The notes under the pieces were generated by a model, which was not told the DNA's origin, did no database searches, and saw nothing but the letters and a program-made list of their open reading frames with translations. Shown piece after piece: positions 6,331-10,138 of a DNA stretch of 10,138 bases. The DNA is from Acidimicrobiales bacterium (GTDB lineage: Bacteria; Actinomycetota; Acidimicrobiia; Acidimicrobiales; JABEUL01), in the NCBI GenBank assembly GCA_027451605.1, contig DAIDJA010000040.1, positions 1-10,138 on the forward strand. The letters run 5' to 3'. The position numbers and the translations under genes were made by a program. The stretch's first letter is position 1. The number at the start of each line of letters is the position of its first letter.

Positions 6331-7857
6331 TTAAGTTTTATTTAAATAAGTGTCTCGCAAGAGCCTCTTGTAGAGTTTGCCGGTGGGCAATCTGGGAAGT
6401 TCATCCAAAAAATCAATGCTTTTGGGGCACTTGATATTAGATAGGTTTTTCCTGCAAAATTCGAGCAGTTCATATTCAAGATCTTTTGATGCCTCTGAAT
6501 AGTCGACTGGCTGGACAACAGCTTTGACTTGCTCGCCCAAATCTGGATCGGGTATTCCGAAGACTGCTACGTCGGCAACCTTTTCGTGAGTAGCCAAAAG
6601 ATTCTCAGCTTCCTGAGGGTAAATATTTACTCCTCCCGAAATGATCATATAGGCCTTTCGATCCGTCAAATATAAGAATCCGTCTTTGTCCAAATGGCCG
6701 ACGTCTCCCAGTGTGGAGTAGCCCTGTTTGGATCTTGACTTTTTTGTCTTTTCCGGGTCGTTTAAATACTCAAATCTGGCTCCGCCGTCAAAGTATACCG
6801 TTCCGTCTACTTCAGATCCAAGTTCGTTTTCGTCCTCATCCAAGATGTGAATTTTCCCGATCAGAGGCTTTCCGACAGACCCTTTATGCCTTAACCAGTC
6901 ATATGAATCAATGGCTACGAAACCGTTACCTTCGGTTCCGGCGTAGTATTCATAAATAATAGGTCCGAACCAATCAATCATCTGCTCTTTGATGGGGATG
7001 GGACAGGGAGCTGCGGCATGTATGACGCACTTTAGTGAGCTTACATCAAATTTGTTCCTGATTGCCTTATCTAATTTCAGCATTCTAATAAACATTGTCG
7101 GTACAACTTGACTGTGAGTGGCTCCATATTGTTGAACTGCTTGAAGATAGTCTTCGGGTGAAAATTTATCCATAATCAAAGCAGTACCGCCGATCCGGTG
7201 AATTGCAAGCGTGAAGCGCAGTGGGGCAGCATGATAAAGCGGTGCGGGGCTGAGATAAACAGAATGTTCTGATGCACTGTAGAGTGCTGAGAGTAAAAAT
7301 TGAATGGCAACGTTAGTTCCCATTTCGTTAAAACTTAAGGGCATCTTAACGCCCTTCGGATTACCGGTTGTTCCCGATGAATAAAGCAGATCAGATCCTT
7401 CCACCTCGTCATCTAAGTTGGAGGTCGGAAGTTCCAAGGTGGCTTGGCTGAGAGATTTAAATTTACCTCTATCGTCGCCGACTATAAACATGGATGTAAC
7501 CGAGTCAGACATATCGATTGCCTGTTGGGCAACTTCGTATTTATAGTCGGAGGTGAAGAAAACTTTAGGCTTGCAGTCATTGAGAATATAAGCAATCTCA
7601 TTTGGCTTTAAGTAAGAACTGATAGCACAGTAATAGAGCCCGCTTCTCTGGCAGGCCCATGCTATGTCGATGAATTCCGGTAAGTTTTCCATGAAAATTG
7701 CGATGACGTCGCCGCGCATAACCCCGCAAGTTCTTAAGAGGTGAGCAATCCTATTTGACCTTTCGTTTAACTGTTTGTAGGTAATGACTTCACCCGTGGA
7801 GGTGAATATTACCGCAGGATGATTAGGTTTGGTTATGGCAAAGGTTCCGGGATACAT
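6331..7857 (-). CDS. AMP-forming acyl-CoA synthetase (long/medium-chain fatty acid or related acid CoA ligase)
   Basis: This enzyme of the ANL adenylate-forming superfamily activates a carboxylic acid to acyl-AMP and then to acyl-CoA. The 508 residues carry all expected motifs. The phosphate loop LLYSSGTTGNPKGVK spans 157-171, and the adenine-site YYAGTEGNG 304-312. STLGDVGHLDKDGFLYLTDRK (381-401) includes Asp385 and Arg400, and the hinge and swivel region is SGGVNIYPQEAE (407-418). The C-terminal PTGKLYKR (491-498) has the catalytic Lys494. The start MYPGT is typical of actinobacterial FadD-like ligases. Residues between 200 and 260 that form the acyl pocket do not reveal the substrate to me; fatty, sterol-side-chain or aromatic acids are possible. 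There is no clear Shine-Dalgarno sequence before the ATG. It heads the group leading to the VC0807 gene and, beyond a 421-bp gap, the GMC oxidoreductase, consistent with lipid catabolism. Confidence 0.9.
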   Translation of the reverse strand: MYPGTFAITKPNHPAVIFTSTGEVITYKQLNERSNRIAHLLRTCGVMRGDVIAIFMENLPEFIDIAWACQRSGLYYCAISSYLKPNEIAYILNDCKPKVFFTSDYKYEVAQQAIDMSDSVTSMFIVGDDRGKFKSLSQATLELPTSNLDDEVEGSDLLYSSGTTGNPKGVKMPLSFNEMGTNVAIQFLLSALYSASEHSVYLSPAPLYHAAPLRFTLAIHRIGGTALIMDKFSPEDYLQAVQQYGATHSQVVPTMFIRMLKLDKAIRNKFDVSSLKCVIHAAAPCPIPIKEQMIDWFGPIIYEYYAGTEGNGFVAIDSYDWLRHKGSVGKPLIGKIHILDEDENELGSEVDGTVYFDGGARFEYLNDPEKTKKSRSKQGYSTLGDVGHLDKDGFLYLTDRKAYMIISGGVNIYPQEAENLLATHEKVADVAVFGIPDPDLGEQVKAVVQPVDYSEASKDLEYELLEFCRKNLSNIKCPKSIDFLDELPRLPTGKLYKRLLRDTYLNKT

Positions 7858-7879
7858 GTTATTAAGAAAAAGATTTGTG

Positions 7880-7909
7880 TATTTAAAAAATTTCTATTGA
7901 TTAAGACAA
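7880..7909 (-). promoter_or_regulatory. Putative promoter of the acyl-CoA synthetase gene
   Basis: On the minus strand TTGTCT (7904-7909) and TAAATA (7880-7885) are separated by 18 bp. The implied transcript would have a short leader of roughly 15 nt. This is a sequence-pattern prediction in an AT-rich region. Confidence 0.35.
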
Positions 7910-7958
7910 CTAGGCTATCTTTAATATTAGTTTTTTTTATGTATTTAATCAACTGAAT

Positions 7959-7985
7959 TTGAGGCTTATGGGTTTTGTTTATAAT
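7959..7985 (+). promoter_or_regulatory. Putative tyrS promoter
   Basis: A perfect TATAAT (7980-7985) is preceded by TTGAGG (7959-7964) with a 15-bp spacer, or TTTGAG with 16. The leader to the TTG start would be about 60 nt. A separate TTGACT at 7985-7990 has only a poor partner (GATTAT, 8011-8016, 20 bp). No T-box hallmarks were recognised in the leader. Confidence 0.4.
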
Positions 7986-8051
7986 TGACTAGAGTTCAGT
8001 AATTAAAAAAGATTATTTTAGGTTGCGATCTTCAAACAGGATATTTTCAAA

Positions 8052-9329
8052 TTGACCGAGTTATATAAAGATTTAGAATTCAGGGGACTTGTCTATCAGA
8101 GTTCCAGTTTGGAGTTGGAAAAAGAAATTAATAGCGACGGTTCGCTTACTGTTTATGCTGGATTTGACCCAACCGCCGGAAGTCTTCATGTTGGTCATCT
8201 GTTGCAGCTCTGTTTACTGAAAAGATTTGCTTCCATAGATCATAAAGTTGTAGCTTTGGTAGGGGGAGCAACGGGTTTGATCGGCGACCCTTCGGGCAAG
8301 ACTACCGAGCGTCCGATGCTCGATGAATCACAAGTTCAAATAAATGTTGAATCACTTTCGAACCAGATTAATAGATTTTTTGGATCAGATAGTAAAAATC
8401 TATCCGTTGTGAACAATCTTGATTGGTGGTCAGAAATGACGGTAACTGAATTTCTGCGAAATGTCGGAAAGTATGCAACCGTAAATCAGATGATGGCAAA
8501 AGATTCGGTCAAAAACCGACTGGAGAATCCTGAAACCGGAATCAGCTTTGCAGAGTTTTCCTACATGCTTCTTCAGGCATATGATTTTTTATACTTGTAC
8601 GAAAACTACGGAGTTAACCTCCAAGTCGGAGCATCGGATCAGTGGGGAAACATCGTACAGGGTATTGACTTGATAAGAAGAGTCAAAAGGTTTGAGGGAG
8701 CTAGGGGATTGACTACTCCTTTGGTGACCAAGTCAGACGGGCAAAAATTCGGTAAATCAGAATCGGGCACAGTTTGGTTGGATGCAGAGCTGACTTCGCC
8801 GTATGAGCTTTACCAGTTTTTTTATAACGTTGAAGATGCTTCGGCGATAAGATATCTTAAATACTTCACATTTCTCGGACAAGATGAAATTGTTGATCTT
8901 GAAAGAAGTTTGCGGCAAGAGGCAAGGCTTCGAATGGCTCAAAAGAGGTTGGCCTTTGAAATAGTCAGACTCGTTCACGGTTCTGACGCCGCAGATGCCG
9001 CCAAATTATCTTCGGAGGGGATCTTTGGAAAGTCTGTCGAAGAGATTGATATCGAAGGGCTGATATCAAGAGTTCCAACTGTTGCCCTTGGAGAGTCTCA
9101 GGTGCTGGATCAGTCAATAGATACCGTGGTATCTTTAAGCAAGCTTACGTCATCTAGAGGAGAGGCAAAGAGGCTGATATCTCAGGGGGGTTTATATTTG
9201 AATAATGCCAAAGTTGACAGCGTGAGATCTGTAGGTCGTATGGATCTGGTAAAAGGAAAATATCTGATATTACGTGCCGGCAAGACCAAGCAGCTTGTGG
9301 TAATGGTGGATTTCAAATCCGTAACGTAA
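8052..9329 (+). CDS. tyrS: Tyrosyl-tRNA synthetase
   Basis: This class I aminoacyl-tRNA synthetase charges tRNA-Tyr with tyrosine in the cytoplasm. The 425-residue length is normal for the bacterial short-form enzyme. The tyrosine-site start YAGFDPTAGSLHVGH (35-49) carries the HIGH-type motif HVGH (46-49). YMLLQAYD (171-178) and QVGASDQWGN (191-200) hold the residues that bind tyrosine. The KMSKS counterpart is KFGKS (232-236), the form usual in bacterial TyrS. The C-terminal ~65 residues (about 360-420) form the S4-like RNA-binding domain, with SSRGEAKRLISQGGLYLN at 367-384. The start codon is TTG. No in-frame ATG occurs before the conserved core, and AGGA lies 10 nt upstream, so TTG is well supported. 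It ends with tandem TAA TAA. A small lipoprotein gene follows after 6 bp. Confidence 0.97.
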   Translation: MTELYKDLEFRGLVYQSSSLELEKEINSDGSLTVYAGFDPTAGSLHVGHLLQLCLLKRFASIDHKVVALVGGATGLIGDPSGKTTERPMLDESQVQINVESLSNQINRFFGSDSKNLSVVNNLDWWSEMTVTEFLRNVGKYATVNQMMAKDSVKNRLENPETGISFAEFSYMLLQAYDFLYLYENYGVNLQVGASDQWGNIVQGIDLIRRVKRFEGARGLTTPLVTKSDGQKFGKSESGTVWLDAELTSPYELYQFFYNVEDASAIRYLKYFTFLGQDEIVDLERSLRQEARLRMAQKRLAFEIVRLVHGSDAADAAKLSSEGIFGKSVEEIDIEGLISRVPTVALGESQVLDQSIDTVVSLSKLTSSRGEAKRLISQGGLYLNNAKVDSVRSVGRMDLVKGKYLILRAGKTKQLVVMVDFKSVT

Positions 9330-9335
9330 TAAAAG

Positions 9336-9794
9336 ATGAGACGTATTGCCGCCATAGCTATTTTATTGGTAGGACTGGGCCTTACTTCATGTAGTCAAGA
9401 TATGTCAGGACCCGTATATCAGCGGGTTAGCAACTGGGAGAGTGGTACCGGATTTACTGCCTCAGTCAGTACCATAGATCAAGACTTTAATAACGTAAAT
9501 AAAGCCTATAAGAAACGAAATTATCCGTCGGCCAAGACTTTTTGCGTAGTTTTGGGGAACGATGTTCAGGATGCTAACGGAAATTTGCCTTCGCCGTCTT
9601 CGACAGTTACTCTTGCATTGTCAAAGGGATATACGGATCTTTACAACGGTGCAATTAAATGTTATGAAGATTCGAATCAATCAAGTGAGCTAAAACTTAA
9701 ATCCGATGTAGAGCTAATGACGGCAGGTCTGGGGAAAATAGAACTCGCGGTGAATGAAATTAAGACCATTGAAAATAACAAAATTAACAACTGA
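9336..9794 (+). CDS. Predicted small lipoprotein of unknown function
   Basis: A 152-residue protein with a classical lipoprotein signal: basic MRR, a hydrophobic stretch from 4 to 16, and the lipobox LTSC with Cys19 as the lipidated residue. The mature part is hydrophilic, with two further cysteines (in TFCVV near 70 and IKCYE near 109). A helical stretch near 112-148 is rich in Glu, Leu and Lys. I recognise no domain. It begins 6 bp after the tyrS stop without a convincing Shine-Dalgarno sequence, so it is likely cotranscribed and perhaps translationally coupled with tyrS. Mycobacteria also have a lipoprotein gene next to tyrS (lprJ), but homology to this protein cannot be claimed from reading alone. 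It ends with TGA. Confidence 0.8.
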   Translation: MRRIAAIAILLVGLGLTSCSQDMSGPVYQRVSNWESGTGFTASVSTIDQDFNNVNKAYKKRNYPSAKTFCVVLGNDVQDANGNLPSPSSTVTLALSKGYTDLYNGAIKCYEDSNQSSELKLKSDVELMTAGLGKIELAVNEIKTIENNKINN

Positions 9795-9914
9795 CCTAAA
9801 GCAGGTAATTCATAACACTTTTTACAATGATATGAAAAGCTAAGGTAAGTAAATTTTGTGGTGTGCTGAGCTTTAAATCCAAAATTTGAAAGAGTCACCT
9901 AAGAGCAAGTTACG

Positions 9915-9946
9915 GGTAAGCAACGGAATCGGTAAGTCAAGGATTC
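9915..9946. repeat. Imperfect 16-bp tandem repeat
   Basis: Two adjacent units, GGTAAGCAACGGAATC and GGTAAGTCAAGGATTC, match at 12 of 16 positions. A further GGTAAG occurs at 9844-9849. The function is unknown. Confidence 0.45.
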
Positions 9947-9978
9947 GCAAGGTCAAACTGTATTGATGACTTAAAAAC

Positions 9979-9994
9979 TTCAATTTATTTTGAA
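9979..9994. promoter_or_regulatory. Inverted repeat TTCAA-N6-TTGAA
   Basis: Five-base arms flank TTTATT. The arms are the same as the core of the inverted repeat at 5219-5239, although the spacer differs by one base. It lies about 90 bp before the promoter-like sequence at 10086. Confidence 0.25.
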
Positions 9995-10085
9995 TTCGTC
10001 TTTTTAAAAGTGGCGATTATTGGGTAAAATCCAAACTCCATTAGATATTGTTCCGGAGAATATTATTTTTAGCTAAGGTCGAATT

Positions 10086-10113
10086 TTGTTGACGATATTG
10101 CCTGAAATATAGG
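10086..10113 (+). promoter_or_regulatory. Promoter-like sequence reading out of the window
   Basis: TTGTTG (10086-10091) and TATAGG (10108-10113) are separated by 16 bp. An overlapping TTGACG (10089-10094) is a better -35 match, but its spacer to the same -10 is only 13 bp. AGGAG occurs downstream (10124-10128). The gene it might serve lies beyond the window. Confidence 0.3.
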
Positions 10114-10138
10114 GGTAACCAATAGGAGCCCATTAGAG

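Larger units (their letters stand above)
9795..10138. other. Noncoding 344-bp region at the window end
   Basis: No convincing gene, tRNA or rRNA start is visible on either strand. A weak stem, ACCT/AGGT just after the lipoprotein stop, and a distant AAAGCT (9836-9841)/AGCTTT (9869-9874) pair do not form a standard terminator. The region contains an imperfect tandem repeat, an inverted repeat and a promoter-like sequence pointing out of the window. It could be the upstream region of a strongly expressed gene or RNA operon; this is inference only. Confidence 0.5.

Noticed and set aside
7858..8051. T-box riboswitch upstream of tyrS
   Set aside because: The leader of about 60 nt after the TATAAT box is too short, and no specifier stem or T-box consensus was recognised.
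9677..9898. A 73-codon minus-strand ORF
   Set aside because: It mostly mirrors the lipoprotein gene on the other strand, has no clear ribosome binding site and shows no recognisable protein pattern.
10131..10138. Beginning of a 16S rRNA gene at the right edge (TTAGAG)
   Set aside because: Only a few bases match, and no leader processing stem or antiterminator sequence is visible, so it cannot be supported from this window.

Overview
The window looks like chromosomal DNA of a low-GC member of the Actinomycetota, possibly of the Acidimicrobiia type. The clues are gene-family content rather than any marker RNA. They include a WQ..RA.SGN.LSW.YA.EWPVF membrane protein next to a DUF3817 protein, an actinobacterial DMT/EamA-like permease, a FAO-like GMC oxidoreductase preceded by a small SGRDWM protein, a VC0807-family membrane protein, an actinobacterial-style acyl-CoA synthetase, and tyrS followed by a small lipoprotein gene. 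The class-level assignment is inference. No tRNA, rRNA, CRISPR array or intact mobile element was recognised.

Left part (1-2663): an ABC exporter gene on the minus strand diverges from a plus-strand group of a two-helix membrane protein, a DUF3817 membrane protein and a DMT-superfamily permease. The 122-bp divergent intergenic region holds a perfect 14-bp palindrome. The ABC reading frame stops after 264 codons, exactly where homologues carry a conserved glycine, so the gene appears interrupted by a nonsense change (GGA to TGA).

Middle (2664-7857): between the converging DMT and GMC genes lies a short minus-strand reading stretch resembling the helix-hairpin-helix segment of IS110-family transposases, probably a decayed insertion-sequence scrap. 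Next come four minus-strand genes: an AMP-forming acyl-CoA synthetase, a VC0807-family membrane protein, a small conserved protein and a large GMC flavin oxidoreductase. The last two are separated by 3 bp and form an operon. Upstream of that pair, a 421-bp gap contains a good promoter whose -35 box lies in an inverted repeat. The promoter is placed so that transcription would start at the ATG of a 33-codon ORF, which overlaps the next gene by ATGA. Together the genes suggest lipid or long-chain alcohol/sterol oxidation and CoA activation, but the substrate is not determined.

Right part (7858-10138): a divergent promoter region separates the acyl-CoA synthetase from tyrS. tyrS starts with TTG, preceded by a consensus TATAAT box, and is followed 6 bp later by a small predicted lipoprotein. 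The last 344 bp carry no convincing gene. They hold an imperfect 16-bp tandem repeat, an inverted repeat resembling the one upstream of the GMC operon, and a promoter-like sequence reading out of the window.
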